This document shows positions 1-8,718 of a stretch of 64,000 nucleotides of DNA, one piece after another. Location of the stretch: NCBI RefSeq assembly GCF_008017455.1, contig NZ_VRTY01000008.1:28355-92354 (forward strand), given 5' to 3'. The translations under genes and the position numbers were made by a program. The notes below the pieces were generated by a model. It was given only the letters and a program-made list of their open reading frames with translations, searched no databases and had not been told where the DNA came from. How positions within the stretch are numbered: the first letter of the stretch is position 1; the number at the start of each line of letters is the position of its first letter. Origin of the DNA: Pontibacter qinzhouensis (GTDB lineage: Bacteria > Bacteroidota > Bacteroidia > Cytophagales > Hymenobacteraceae).

Positions 1-367
1 CAATGGTATAGACGGCTTTCAGCTCGTAGTTCCAGTCGGCCCGTTTGGCCTGCTCTCTTATGGGGAAGGTGGAGTAGTAGACGGTGCGGTCTTTGAAAAA
101 GTTCTGCTTGGTCTTCTGCAGCTCTACGATGAACTTCTCGCCTCGCTCATTTTCGCAATACAGGTCGAAGATAGCTTTACGGTCCAGGTCACCGGTTCCC
201 AGATGCTCGCTTTTCAGGTAAGTCAGGTCTTTTATCTCTCCTTGTTCTTCTTTTAAAAGCACATTCAGAAAGTCAAGCAGCAGGTCTTTGTTGGGCTCCT
301 CGCCGAAGAGCTTCTTAAAGCCATAGTCAGTGAAGGGGTTGATGTATCTTTCTGTAAATTCTGCCAT
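1..367 (-). CDS. Rpn-family PD-(D/E)XK nuclease / putative transposase, partial (C-terminus outside window)
   Basis: Reading the minus strand from the ATG at 367 gives 122 codons without a stop, running off the left edge. The N-terminus (MAEFTERYINPFTDYGFKKL) is typical of the Rpn/PDDEXK_2 family (recombination-promoting nucleases, formerly called transposases). The segment with an FDLYCEN acid and a VELQK motif fits the catalytic D...ExQ core. Members of this family are DNA endonucleases encoded in many, often decaying, copies in Bacteroidota. The visible part shows no frameshift; the rest cannot be judged. Confidence 0.8.
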   Translation of the reverse strand, partial: MAEFTERYINPFTDYGFKKLFGEEPNKDLLLDFLNVLLKEEQGEIKDLTYLKSEHLGTGDLDRKAIFDLYCENERGEKFIVELQKTKQNFFKDRTVYYSTFPIREQAKRADWNYELKAVYTI

Positions 368-398
368 TGTCTTGTCTTATACCCAAAGATACTCAATT

Positions 399-638
399 TT
401 AATACCAGCTGTTTTTGTTTTGCAACTCCTGCTTATCCTCTACAACCTTCTTTTCATTTTCCACCCGATCCGTTTTCAATAAGTAATTACCCAAAGTAGA
501 AGCCACAGTAACTATAACATAAATGATGATGAACCACTTAAAGGTTTTCTTCCGATTCACCTTATTTTTCAGAAAAGGATAAAACAGAAAGTAGAGCACC
601 ACTCCCCCTACAAATACCAAACTTATTACTTTCAGCAT
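399..638 (-). CDS. Small two-helix membrane protein, unknown function
   Basis: 79 residues if started at the ATG at 638; a GTG five codons upstream is the alternative. Two hydrophobic segments (about residues 4-22 and 33-52) flank a basic loop (KNKVNRKK), followed by a charged tail rich in K, E and Q. It starts about 20 bp after the GH3-like gene ends on the same strand and may be cotranscribed with it. I recognise no family; expression is likely but unproven. Confidence 0.5.
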   Translation of the reverse strand: MLKVISLVFVGGVVLYFLFYPFLKNKVNRKKTFKWFIIIYVIVTVASTLGNYLLKTDRVENEKKVVEDKQELQNKNSWY

Positions 639-659
639 CTTTCTTGTGTACACAAAGCC

Positions 660-2156
660 TTACTTCTGCACTGCCAACAGCCCGTCGGCCAGTGTCCGGT
701 CGTTACTCAGGCGCGGTACCTTGTTCTGGCCACCTAGTTTGCCCTGTGAGCGCATATAATCTCTAAAGGTTCCGGCTGGCAGAGAAGTAACCTTCAGGTC
801 GGCCAAAATGTTTCCGGTTATCAGGTCGTCGTAGTAGGTGTTGAGCTGTTGCATCTGCTTGTTCAGTTCCTGCTCAAAACCCTTCAGGTCGTGGGGCTGG
901 CGGGCAAACTCCACCAGCCACTCGTGGTACGATTCGCCTTCATTCTGGCTCACGTAAGGTGCCACTGTAAACTCAAACAGCTCCACCTCCTGGTGCTTGC
1001 TAATGGTGCGCTGCATCGCTTTCTCTACTTCCTCGCCTATTACGTGCTCGCCAAAAGCCGAAATAAAATGCTTGATGCGGCCACTCACAATTACTTTGTA
1101 AGGCTTCAGGGAAGTAAACTTTACTGTATCGCCAATAGAATAGCCCCAGAGGCCGGCATTGCTGCTCACCACCAGTGCATAATTTACGCCCAGCTCTACC
1201 TCCCCGATAGTGAGGCGGGTGGGGTTCTCGTTAAAATATTCTTCTGTAGGGATAAATTCGTAGAAAATGCCGCTGTTGAGCAGCAGCAGCAGCCCTTTGT
1301 CGTTTTGCTCGTTCTGAAACGCAAAAAAGCCTTCTGAGGCCGGAAAAAGCTCAATAGAATCTATCTGCTTGCCAATCGACTCCATGAGTTTGGGCCGGTA
1401 GGGCTCAAAGTTTACGCCGCCGTACACAAACAGCGAAAAATCCGGGAAAATGTCTTTTATCTGTTTGCCGGTGCGCTTCATCAGCTTGTCGAAATACATC
1501 TGCACCCAGGGCGGAATACCCGAGATGAGCGACATCGGCTGGTCTATGGTTTCGTCTATAATCTTGTCGAGCTTGGTTTCCCAGTCTTCTATGCAGTTGG
1601 TGTCGTAGCTGGGCATCTGGTTGGTGCGCAGGTAGCCGGGTACGTGGTGGTTCGAGATACCCGACAAACGCCCTGTTTTAATGCCGCCTACCTCTTCCAA
1701 TACCGGGCTCCCCGACAAAAACATAAGCTTGCCGTTCAGGAACTGCGCCTTCCCGGTTTCGTGGATGTAGGCCAGCAAAGAGTCGCGGGCACCGTTGATG
1801 TGGTTGGAGATAGAGTCGCGGGTAATCGGGATGTACTTGGTGCCGGAGGTGGTGCCGGAGGTTTTGGCCAGGTATAGCGGTTTTCCGGGCCACAGCACAT
1901 CTTTCTCCCCTTCTTTTACGCGGTTAAAATAGCTTTTCAGGCCTTCATAATCTTTTACGGGAACTGCCTTCACAAAATCGGCATGCGACTTTATGCTGGC
2001 AAACTTGTGGTCGCGTCCAAAGTCGGTAGACTGTGCTTTGGCCAGAATATGATCAAATACAGCTTTCTGAGCTTCAACCGGATGCTGCATCCACTGCTGA
2101 TGCTTTTTGTGTATGTACGCTGCGAAAGCCTTACTTAACCATGCTTTTACACCCAT
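660..2156 (-). CDS. GH3-family acyl-adenylating enzyme (auxin-responsive promoter family homologue)
   Basis: 498 residues, the usual length for bacterial GH3 proteins. These belong to the acyl-AMP-forming (firefly luciferase-like) superfamily; plant members conjugate amino acids to hormones, while the bacterial substrate is generally unknown. The ATP-binding signature TSGTTSGTKYIPIT lies at residues 99-112, followed by a FVYGGVNFEPY segment and a YSIGD motif that fits the adenylation-site aspartate. The protein looks cytoplasmic, without a signal peptide. It is followed by a small membrane protein on the same strand. Family assignment is firm; substrate is unknown. Confidence 0.87.
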   Translation of the reverse strand: MGVKAWLSKAFAAYIHKKHQQWMQHPVEAQKAVFDHILAKAQSTDFGRDHKFASIKSHADFVKAVPVKDYEGLKSYFNRVKEGEKDVLWPGKPLYLAKTSGTTSGTKYIPITRDSISNHINGARDSLLAYIHETGKAQFLNGKLMFLSGSPVLEEVGGIKTGRLSGISNHHVPGYLRTNQMPSYDTNCIEDWETKLDKIIDETIDQPMSLISGIPPWVQMYFDKLMKRTGKQIKDIFPDFSLFVYGGVNFEPYRPKLMESIGKQIDSIELFPASEGFFAFQNEQNDKGLLLLLNSGIFYEFIPTEEYFNENPTRLTIGEVELGVNYALVVSSNAGLWGYSIGDTVKFTSLKPYKVIVSGRIKHFISAFGEHVIGEEVEKAMQRTISKHQEVELFEFTVAPYVSQNEGESYHEWLVEFARQPHDLKGFEQELNKQMQQLNTYYDDLITGNILADLKVTSLPAGTFRDYMRSQGKLGGQNKVPRLSNDRTLADGLLAVQK

Positions 2157-2323
2157 AAAGTTTATGTTAGTCCTGATGTAAAGATAGGCAGATAAAGCCT
2201 AATGGCATAAAGGGCCGTAAAGAAAATCAGGAAAGCTCCTGTTTTCTTTCTATTTCGGTATAATTTTCATAACCTTAGCTCTTCTTATAATGTTATACAC
2301 TTTATAAAAATCAATCTAAAATT

Positions 2324-2758
2324 ATGAAAGCACACAGAGCATCAGCCAAATGGAGCAAAGGCCTGAAAGACGGCTCAGGCCAGGTAAAAACAGGAAACGG
2401 CACCGTGGAGGCCAACTACACATTTAACACCCGCTTCGGCGACAGCACCAGCGGCACTACGCCCGAAGAATTGATAGGAGCCGCTCATGCCGGCTGTTTC
2501 TCTATGTTTCTGAGCGCTCTGGCTGGCAACAAAGGCCTTAGCCCGGAGTATGTTCAAACAGATGCCAAAGTGTATCTGGGCGAAAAAGATGGTGGTCCGC
2601 ACATCATGAAAATCGAGCTCACCACCGAAGCCAGCATTCCCGGCATCTCAGAAGAAGATTTTCAGCAGCTTGCGCAGGAAGCCAAAGCGGGCTGCCCTAT
2701 CTCTAAGGTGCTCTCTGCTGTACCAGAGATGACATTGAAAGCTTCTTTAAAAGCGTAA
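2324..2758 (+). CDS. osmC: OsmC/Ohr-family peroxiredoxin
   Basis: 144 residues, matching the OsmC subfamily. Members are dimeric, cysteine-dependent peroxidases that reduce organic hydroperoxides in the cytoplasm. Both expected cysteines are present: C58 in AAHAGCFSMF and C124 in KAGCPISKVL. The SGTTPEELIGAAHAGC stretch is characteristic. The ATG follows an AT-rich leader. It runs toward the PH-like gene on the same strand, with a weak hairpin between them. Confidence 0.92.
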   Translation: MKAHRASAKWSKGLKDGSGQVKTGNGTVEANYTFNTRFGDSTSGTTPEELIGAAHAGCFSMFLSALAGNKGLSPEYVQTDAKVYLGEKDGGPHIMKIELTTEASIPGISEEDFQQLAQEAKAGCPISKVLSAVPEMTLKASLKA

Positions 2759-2790
2759 AATCGCTATATTGCAGCCAAGTCAGCGATTTT
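2757..2790 (+). terminator. Weak hairpin after osmC
   Basis: AAAATCGCT (2757-2765) can pair with AGCGATTTT (2782-2790), a 9-bp perfect stem with a 16-nt loop and only a short T stretch inside the stem. It could partly terminate osmC, whose stop codon it overlaps. Confidence 0.4.
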
Positions 2791-2818
2791 CGCTTATGTT
2801 TTACCTCATATAACCTCT

Positions 2819-3322
2819 ATGTCGCCTACCAGTAACAATGCCAGATCTTCTTTAATCGTGCAGCTAAGCCCAACCAGAAATGCCTTGCTTTCTTTTATGG
2901 TTCAGTTTACGCTGGCGCTTTTTTGGCTGGGCTGGGCCGTGTACATATTGGCGCAACGAGACCCATTTAGTGAGAGCACACTACTGTACTATGTCTTTTT
3001 ATTTGCAGCGCTTTCGTTCCTGGTGTACGTGGTGCTCCAGAACACCTCAGTGTTTGGCGTTCAGTCGTATATTGAGGTAACCTCGGAGTACATTGTGCAC
3101 AAAGAGGGCGTATTCCGGAAAAAGGAATTGGCGACTATACCGCAAATTAAGGCGATTCAGCTAGCGCAGCGTTCTATGCTGATACAGGAGCGCGATGGTT
3201 CTGAACTGCTCCTGAACCTGCGGCAAGTCCGCAAGAAGCGCGACATAAGACGCCTGAAAGACAAAATACAGGAGCTAGCCGCAAAACATCAGTTCGAAAT
3301 GAGCACCCTGGATTCTAAATAG
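2819..3322 (+). CDS. PH-like domain membrane protein, unknown role
   Basis: 167 residues. Two membrane helices (about 22-43 and 55-75) are followed by a cytoplasmic segment containing IEVTSEYIVHKEGVF and RKKELATIPQIKAI, typical of the bacterial PH-like (bPH2/YcxB type) fold. The C-terminus is basic (QVRKKRDIRRLKDKIQ). It lies 60 bp after osmC and ends just before a strong terminator, so it may be the last gene of a small operon. The domain call is by pattern and no function is known. Confidence 0.6.
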   Translation: MSPTSNNARSSLIVQLSPTRNALLSFMVQFTLALFWLGWAVYILAQRDPFSESTLLYYVFLFAALSFLVYVVLQNTSVFGVQSYIEVTSEYIVHKEGVFRKKELATIPQIKAIQLAQRSMLIQERDGSELLLNLRQVRKKRDIRRLKDKIQELAAKHQFEMSTLDSK

Positions 3323-3343
3323 AATGGCTTCGCCAAATTAAGA

Positions 3344-3391
3344 AAACAGCAGCCTCTGACTCTCCCAAGAATCAGAGGCTGCTGTTTTTTT
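3344..3391 (+). terminator. Strong rho-independent terminator after the PH-like gene
   Basis: A 16-bp perfect inverted repeat (left arm 3344-3359, right arm 3372-3387) with core CAGCCTCTGA / TCAGAGGCTG, a 12-nt loop and a T run. A-runs on the other side would let it work in both directions. Confidence 0.88.
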
Positions 3392-3472
3392 GGCAGGTTT
3401 GTATTTTGGCTGAATCAGAATTTACAAAATGCAAGAATGTACAGAGTCTTGTTTCCAGCGCCAAAATTGAAT

Positions 3473-3682
3473 CGCTGTGCATAGTTTCCGACTACGCTCT
3501 TTCTATAACTAAATTTATTTTTTGTCTTCTTGGAAAGATCTTATGGGCGAGCACCATTAATGATTGCGATAAGAGATAATAAGGAGCAATGATACCAACA
3601 GGCAGTGGCTGACACAAAAGCGGGAGAATGATAAAGCGACTACCAACTATAAAAAATGCGTAGTCGGAAACTACGAACAGCG
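3473..3682. repeat. Inverted pair of REP-like palindromes (REPIN/MITE-like element)
   Basis: The arms 3473-3497 and 3658-3682 are inverted copies of a 25-bp sequence with 23 of 25 matches. Each arm is also a small hairpin: in the right arm CGTAGT-CGGAA-ACTACG. The 160 bp between them hold one copy of the 80-bp repeat also seen at 15179-15259. No ORF is present, so any mobility would need a transposase from elsewhere (for example a RAYT, as for REPINs). Confidence 0.7.
3504..3583 (+). repeat. 80-bp structured repeat, copy 1
   Basis: About 80% identical by eye to the complement of 15179-15259. Shared blocks include TCTTGGAAAGATCTT and AAGAGAT. An internal hairpin (ATGG / CCAT) corresponds to GTGG / CCAC in the other copy, a compensatory change. 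Confidence 0.7.
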
Positions 3683-3714
3683 GATTTTAAATCGGCCAAA
3701 CAATAATCACAACA

Positions 3715-3770
3715 AATTATTCTAATGAAAACGGCCTCCAGAAAGATTTCAGGCTAATTTTACTCAAGGC
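3715..3770 (+). repeat. 57-bp dispersed repeat, copy 1 (diverged tail)
   Basis: Begins AATTATTCTAATGAAAACGG and ends CTCAAGGC, one base off the consensus CAAGGGT. It lies between the convergent ends of the PH-like gene and dnaA. Confidence 0.8.
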
Positions 3771-3810
3771 TAAATTCTGATTTTGAATTTTTAATTTCAA
3801 ATCAAAAGCC

Positions 3811-5235
3811 CTATCCTGCCTTCGATTTGAATTTCTTTTGCAGTTCCTGAATACTGGCTTTGAATTTTTTGTCGGTATCGATCATATCAGACACCGTTTG
3901 CACCGAGTGGATAACGGTACTGTGGTCGCGGCCGCCGAAGTGGTAACCGATGGATTTGAGAGAGTGGCTGGTAAATTCTTTGGCAAAGTACATGGCAACC
4001 TGCCGCGCCGTCACGATTTCCTTTTTACGGGTTTTGGCTTTCAGCGAATCGAGGCTTACCTGGAAGTACTCGGCCACGGTCTTCTGAATAAAGTCGAGGT
4101 TTACTTCTGTCTCAACATCTTCAATAATATGTTTCAGGGCCTGCTTGGCAAGCTCCAGGTCAATTTCCTTGCGGTTCAGCGACGATTGCGCGATAAGCGA
4201 GATCAGCACGCCTTCCAGCTCCCGCACGTTGGTATCTACGCTGTAGGCCAGGTACTCCACCACATTATCCGGAATATCGATACCATCGCTCTGCATCTTT
4301 TTCTGGATAATGGCCATACGCGTTTCAAAGTCCGGGCTTTGCAGGTCGGCGGTGAGGCCCCATTTAAAGCGCGACAATAAACGTTCCTCCAGCCCCTTCA
4401 GGTCGCGTGGCGGACAGTCAGAGGTCATCACTATTTGCTTGCCGGACTGGTGCAGGTGGTTAAAGATGTGGAAAAACATTTCCTGCGTTTTCTCCTTCCC
4501 GCTCAGGAACTGCACATCGTCTATGATCAGGATGTCTACGAGCAGGTAAAAGTTGGCGAAGTCCTGCACGTTGTTTGTCTTCAGAGATTCGATGAACTGG
4601 TTTACGAACTTCTCAGAAGATACATAGAGCACAAACTTATCGGGGTTGCTGTTCTTGATCTGGTTGCCGATTGCCTGCACCAAATGCGTTTTACCGAGCC
4701 CCACGCCACCATACACCATCAGGGGGTTAAACGAAGTGGTACCAGGCTTGTTGGCTACGGCATAGCCTGCAGAGCGGGCCAGGCGGTTACAGTCTCCTTC
4801 AATATAATTTTCGAAAGTATAGGCCCCGTTCAGCTGCGAGTTCAGGAAATTCCTGTCTATCGTCTTAGACTCGAATGGACTTTTGATGAAGTTTTGCTCA
4901 GGCCGGTAAGAGTTAACAACCGCTTGTGGAATTTTTTTGGTCGGAATGTTGACAGTCTGTGGCTTGTTAGAGTCGTTACCCCGATCCACGATAATAGAAT
5001 ATTCCAATCTGCCTTCGCTGCCAAGTTCGTGGTAGATGACCTTTTTTAGCAGACTGACATAGTGCTCCTCCAGCCATTCGTAAAAGAACTGGCTGGGCAC
5101 TTGTATGGTAAGCACGCTATCGCGCAACGATATAGGCTTTATTGGCTCGAACCAAGTTTTAAAGCTTTGTTCGCCAATGTTTTCCTTTATCACCTGCAGG
5201 CAGTTGCTCCACACAGTTGTACAGTCTTTAATCAT
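3811..5235 (-). CDS. dnaA: Chromosomal replication initiator protein DnaA
   Basis: 474 residues from the ATG at 5235; a TTG four codons upstream (5247) is possible, but MIKDCTTVWSNCLQ fits the usual DnaA N-terminus. Domain I is at about 1-90 and a variable linker follows. The AAA+ domain carries Walker A (GGVGLGKTH) near residue 178 and Walker B (LLIDDVQFLSGKEKTQE). The C-terminal domain IV has the DnaA-box-binding signature GRDHSTVIHS. DnaA opens oriC and also acts as a transcription factor. One perfect TTATCCACA box lies 130 bp upstream, inside the next gene, which could allow autoregulation but is too little to call an origin. Confidence 0.97.
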   Translation of the reverse strand: MIKDCTTVWSNCLQVIKENIGEQSFKTWFEPIKPISLRDSVLTIQVPSQFFYEWLEEHYVSLLKKVIYHELGSEGRLEYSIIVDRGNDSNKPQTVNIPTKKIPQAVVNSYRPEQNFIKSPFESKTIDRNFLNSQLNGAYTFENYIEGDCNRLARSAGYAVANKPGTTSFNPLMVYGGVGLGKTHLVQAIGNQIKNSNPDKFVLYVSSEKFVNQFIESLKTNNVQDFANFYLLVDILIIDDVQFLSGKEKTQEMFFHIFNHLHQSGKQIVMTSDCPPRDLKGLEERLLSRFKWGLTADLQSPDFETRMAIIQKKMQSDGIDIPDNVVEYLAYSVDTNVRELEGVLISLIAQSSLNRKEIDLELAKQALKHIIEDVETEVNLDFIQKTVAEYFQVSLDSLKAKTRKKEIVTARQVAMYFAKEFTSHSLKSIGYHFGGRDHSTVIHSVQTVSDMIDTDKKFKASIQELQKKFKSKAG

Positions 5236-5341
5236 CCAATTTTCCAAAACTCACAAGATTCGTTTGGTGAAACAAACCTCTCCTTTATCGGCAGGGGGGT
5301 TACAAATTTGCTCAAATATTTCTAAACAAAAAATTATTTAT

Positions 5342-6277
5342 TTACGAAGTTAATACAGGGTTATCCACACCCAGAACAGCTGTGCGTACGCCCACTTTTC
5401 GCTTTGTTTTTTTCTGAAACGTGAGGTCGATCCGGCCTAAAAAAAGACCCGACCAGCCTACCTGGTTAATCATGGTGTCGTGCCCGCTGTCGTGTCTGAT
5501 CACTTCTGGCTCCTCCATAAAAGTATGGGTATGCCCACCCAGCACGAGGTCTATTCCGCTTACGCGCTGCGCCAGTTTCCGGTCGTCTATTTTTTCGCCC
5601 ACATAACTGTAGCCCAGGTGCGAGAGGCATACCACCAAGTGGCATTTTTCCTGCTCGCGCAGCACCTGCACCATTTCCTGCGCCTTCTGCACCGGGTCGA
5701 GGTAAAGGGTTTCGGCGTAATTTTTTTTCCCTACCAGCCCCTCCAGCTTTATACCCAGACCAAACACCCCGATTCGCAGCCCCTGTTTCTCAAATACCTT
5801 GTAAGGTTTAAACTGGCCATTAAGTATGGTGTTGGAAAAATCGTAGTTCGCACTCAGAAACGGAAAACCGGCATGCGGCAACTGCCTTTGCAGCCCTTCC
5901 AGGCCATTGTCGAAGTCGTGGTTGCCCAGGGTGGCGGCATCGTAGCGCATCTGGGTCATGAGTTTGTATTCCAGTTCTCCCTCAAAAAAGTTAAAATAAG
6001 GGGTGCCCTGCCAAATATCGCCGGAGTCGAAGAGGAGCACGTTAGCCTCCTGCTTCCGAATGTCGGAAATAAGCGTAGCTCTGCGGGCCATGCCACCCAT
6101 GCCGCCATATTGCCGGCCATCATCAGGAAACGGATCGATGCGGGAATGCTGGTCGTTGGTATGGAGTATGGTTAGTTTTATTTCCTGGCTGGCCGCCTCG
6201 GTGTTGAACGGAATGCCGAGCAAACTAATACCTGCCACCCCTGCTGCCGTTGTTTTCAAAAAGTTTCTTCTTTCCAT
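5342..6277 (-). CDS. 5'-nucleotidase/UshA-type metallophosphatase domain, exported
   Basis: 311 residues. The N-terminus MERRNFLKTTAAGVAGISLL looks like a Tat-type signal (RRNFLK), so the enzyme is probably exported folded. The calcineurin-like phosphoesterase motifs are in order: ILHTNDQHSR, DSGDIWQGTPYF, LGNHDFDNG, SHLGY and GGHTHTFM, which together bind two metal ions. It matches the N-terminal catalytic half of UshA-like nucleotidases and lacks their C-terminal nucleoside-binding domain. That domain is encoded by the gene 9 bp upstream, so the two products probably form one periplasmic or surface enzyme. Confidence 0.9.
   Translation of the reverse strand: MERRNFLKTTAAGVAGISLLGIPFNTEAASQEIKLTILHTNDQHSRIDPFPDDGRQYGGMGGMARRATLISDIRKQEANVLLFDSGDIWQGTPYFNFFEGELEYKLMTQMRYDAATLGNHDFDNGLEGLQRQLPHAGFPFLSANYDFSNTILNGQFKPYKVFEKQGLRIGVFGLGIKLEGLVGKKNYAETLYLDPVQKAQEMVQVLREQEKCHLVVCLSHLGYSYVGEKIDDRKLAQRVSGIDLVLGGHTHTFMEEPEVIRHDSGHDTMINQVGWSGLFLGRIDLTFQKKTKRKVGVRTAVLGVDNPVLTS
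5361..5369 (+). promoter_or_regulatory. Single perfect DnaA box (TTATCCACA)
   Basis: A consensus DnaA box sits 126 bp upstream of the dnaA start, inside the last codons of the neighbouring metallophosphatase gene. I found no others nearby, so it may serve dnaA autoregulation or be chance. Confidence 0.4.
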
Positions 6278-6286
6278 GGTCGTGGG

Positions 6287-7045
6287 TTAGGGATGAAAGG
6301 TAACACGTGGCGCGGTGTCCTGTTTTATCTTTTTCTGGCTGGCAGTCAGCTTCCGGATGTGCAGCACAATGAGGTCGCGCATCAGAATACCGACTTTTTC
6401 TGATGCCAGTGCTTTACTGAACATGGTCATGTTATCGCCACCGTTTGCAAGGTAATCTGTTGTAACGACTGTGTATTGTTTTGCCGGGTCAAATGCCTTG
6501 CCGCCAATGGTAATGTTGCTTGCTTTGCCTTGCAGGGCGGTATAGGTGGCGTTGGCCATAGGGGCAATTCTGGTGCGGGCGGCAAAGTCGAAAAGCTCCT
6601 GCATGGTTGGACCATCGAGGGTGAGTACCAGCATCTCGTTCTCGAAAGGCATCAACTCAAACGCATTCCCCATGGTTACCTCACCTGCCGGTATCGGCGA
6701 CCGGAACCCTCCGTTGGTAGCCACCGCCAGATCGATGGGCTGGTCGTACAGCACACGCGACTCTTCCAGCAACAGGTCTACTACAAAGTTGCCCAGTGGC
6801 GACTCGTAATCGCCTTTGGTAAGCTCTGCCTCCGAATACCCGATTACCTCCGACATCTGGGTGGTTACTTTCTCGCGGTAAGGTGCAATGGTAGCTTCGG
6901 CAGTGCCATCTTCCGGCAGGTTATGATCTACGGAAATATCTGATTGCGCTGTGCCAATGCTTGCCTGCCACGCGCGCGGCTGGCAACTGAACAGCAGCAA
7001 CAAGAGCAGCCATGTGCTGGAACTGGCCCGGTATAGCTTTTTCAT
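6287..7045 (-). CDS. 5'-nucleotidase C-terminal domain lipoprotein
   Basis: 252 residues from the ATG at 7045, preferred over an upstream start at 7078 because it puts a signal peptide directly at the N-terminus ending in a lipobox (LLFSC). The rest matches the UshA C-terminal (5_nucleotid_C) domain: SPLGNFVVDLLLE, ATNGGFRSPIPAGEVT and YLANGGDNMTMF, which bind and orient the nucleotide. It is transcribed first, 9 bp before the metallophosphatase gene. This split, with the substrate-binding half encoded upstream of the catalytic half, suggests a two-subunit nucleotidase anchored by its lipoprotein part. Confidence 0.88.
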   Translation of the reverse strand: MKKLYRASSSTWLLLLLLFSCQPRAWQASIGTAQSDISVDHNLPEDGTAEATIAPYREKVTTQMSEVIGYSEAELTKGDYESPLGNFVVDLLLEESRVLYDQPIDLAVATNGGFRSPIPAGEVTMGNAFELMPFENEMLVLTLDGPTMQELFDFAARTRIAPMANATYTALQGKASNITIGGKAFDPAKQYTVVTTDYLANGGDNMTMFSKALASEKVGILMRDLIVLHIRKLTASQKKIKQDTAPRVTFHP

Positions 7046-7143
7046 GAATAGAGGTTGAAGGTCGGAAACAAAATGCAAAAATACGCAGATACAACCAGCA
7101 GCGCAACCAAGTTTAAGCCATGTTTATACTTAAAGTCTAAACC

Positions 7144-7173
7144 TTGTTTTTCATGATTATATTGCTAATTTTA
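7144..7173 (+). promoter_or_regulatory. Candidate Bacteroidota promoter for the T9SS protein gene
   Basis: A TTG at 7144-7146 and TAATTTTA at 7166-7173 are separated by 19 nt, close to the Bacteroidota -33 TTTG / -7 TAnnTTTG consensus, ending 27 bp before the ATG. Confidence 0.4.
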
Positions 7174-7200
7174 TAAAAATTAATCCAAACTGCCACTTCT

Positions 7201-8598
7201 ATGAAACAACTTCTATCGCTCCGGCTTCTCCTGCTGCTTTGCTTTTGCGGCCTGTGGTTTGCGCCAGCTCAGGCCACACACCTGCGGGGCGGTTATATTA
7301 CCTATACCACCGATTCGCAGAACCCACGTCAATATCTTTTCAGAATGGTGATTTTCAGAGACGTTAGTGGCGTGCAGATCGGGGACAAGGTTTCTATTTT
7401 TGATGGTTTGCAGCAGGTAGAGGTATCCAAGCAAGAAGATACAGACCTTGGCGATAATATCAGCAGGACGAGTTACACCTGGAGCACCTCCTACCCTGCC
7501 GATGGCACCTACACTGTTACCTGGACAGGAATAAATCGTAACAGCAGCATTATTAATGTTGCGCAGCCATCTGATCAGCATTCTCTTTTGCTCCGCACCA
7601 CCGTTACAGTTAGCGCCCTGAACCCGGACAGGCATGGCATCAGCTTTTTAAACCCTTCCAGCTCCGAAGCTTATGTGGGCACTCCTTTTAAATACAACCT
7701 GCAAGCCTACGATGCCGATGGCGACAGCCTGGTGTATACCCTCACCAGTCCCTACAGAATGGGAACCACCGGTACTGGTCAGGCAGTACCAGGCTACACG
7801 CTGCCATCGGGTATATCTGTTAACCAATTTGGTGAAATTAACTGGCCAAACCCAAGCACGCGAGGCGAGTATGCTTTTGCCGTGGAGGTGAAAGCTTACC
7901 GGAACAGACGCCTGGTGAGCACCAGCATAAACGACCTGCAGGTATTGGTGCGCAATGCAGCAGAAGCTCCGGATTTTACGCTTACAAACCAGAACCGGCT
8001 AATTACCGCCACAGGTCTGTATATTTTGGCTAAACCCGAATCGCCTCTAAAGCTCAGCTTCTTTGTTCGGAACCCCACGCAGCAAACACTACAGGTTTTA
8101 AACCCGGTAACTGAACTGCAGGAGCCACACCTGGTCAACCAGAGTTCTCTGCAGGTGATCGAGCGCGACTCGGCAGATGGTATTGTGAAGGAAATTATTT
8201 TTACACCAGACAATTCTCTCCGAAGAGGCTGGCCTTATGCCCTGAGCATCAGAGGCGAACTAAGTTCTTCAGGCAACACCACCACTGCTTACAAACGCGA
8301 ATTTGTGTACCTGCTCATCGCCGACCAGCTTTCGACCTCGCTGCCCGACCTGCTCCCCGAGCTGGCGCACCTGCTCTACCCCAACCCGGCCGGCCGCCAT
8401 TTTATGATTGAGGCTCCCGCTGCCGCAGGTGCTGTTTTCAGGCTCTATGCCCTCGATGGCCGGCTTGTGCAGGAGCAGCTACTGCAGCCTGGCAAGAACA
8501 AGGTTTTAAGAAAATCAGACCTCAGCACTGGCCTTTATACCTATAGCATCAGCAGCGAAGGTTACCGGAGCAGAACTGGTAAGCTGTTCTTTAGATGA
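7201..8598 (+). CDS. T9SS-secreted surface protein with HLRGG domain and Ig-like repeats
   Basis: 465 residues. A signal peptide (about 1-25, ending PAQA) is followed at once by THLRGGYITY, the start of a domain common in Bacteroidota gliding/adhesion-type surface proteins. The middle carries a cadherin/Ig-like block with the calcium-type motif AYDADGDSLVYTL, about residues 170-250. The last 75 residues form a type A T9SS sorting domain (YPNPAGRHFMIEAP ... GLYTYSISS ... GKLFFR). It is therefore probably exported by Sec, moved through the T9SS and attached to the surface. Ligand unknown. Confidence 0.85.
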   Translation: MKQLLSLRLLLLLCFCGLWFAPAQATHLRGGYITYTTDSQNPRQYLFRMVIFRDVSGVQIGDKVSIFDGLQQVEVSKQEDTDLGDNISRTSYTWSTSYPADGTYTVTWTGINRNSSIINVAQPSDQHSLLLRTTVTVSALNPDRHGISFLNPSSSEAYVGTPFKYNLQAYDADGDSLVYTLTSPYRMGTTGTGQAVPGYTLPSGISVNQFGEINWPNPSTRGEYAFAVEVKAYRNRRLVSTSINDLQVLVRNAAEAPDFTLTNQNRLITATGLYILAKPESPLKLSFFVRNPTQQTLQVLNPVTELQEPHLVNQSSLQVIERDSADGIVKEIIFTPDNSLRRGWPYALSIRGELSSSGNTTTAYKREFVYLLIADQLSTSLPDLLPELAHLLYPNPAGRHFMIEAPAAAGAVFRLYALDGRLVQEQLLQPGKNKVLRKSDLSTGLYTYSISSEGYRSRTGKLFFR

Positions 8599-8718
8599 TA
8601 GATGATAGGCTGTAGATTATTCTGTCTGAACCAGGATTTAAAGGAGAATAGGAGAAGCAGGATGTTCGGCTTTGGCATGAGGTGGCTCTATTGGCTAAGA
8701 TGAGATTTTCTTATAAAC

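Noticed and set aside
849..1337. 162-codon plus-strand frame inside the GH3-like gene
   Set aside because: It is entirely antisense to a well-conserved enzyme and is a by-product of its codon bias.
5248..5369. Possible oriC upstream of dnaA
   Set aside because: Only one perfect DnaA box and a short AT-rich spacer of 94 bp are present; there is no box cluster or clear unwinding element. A GC-skew plot of the full chromosome would decide.
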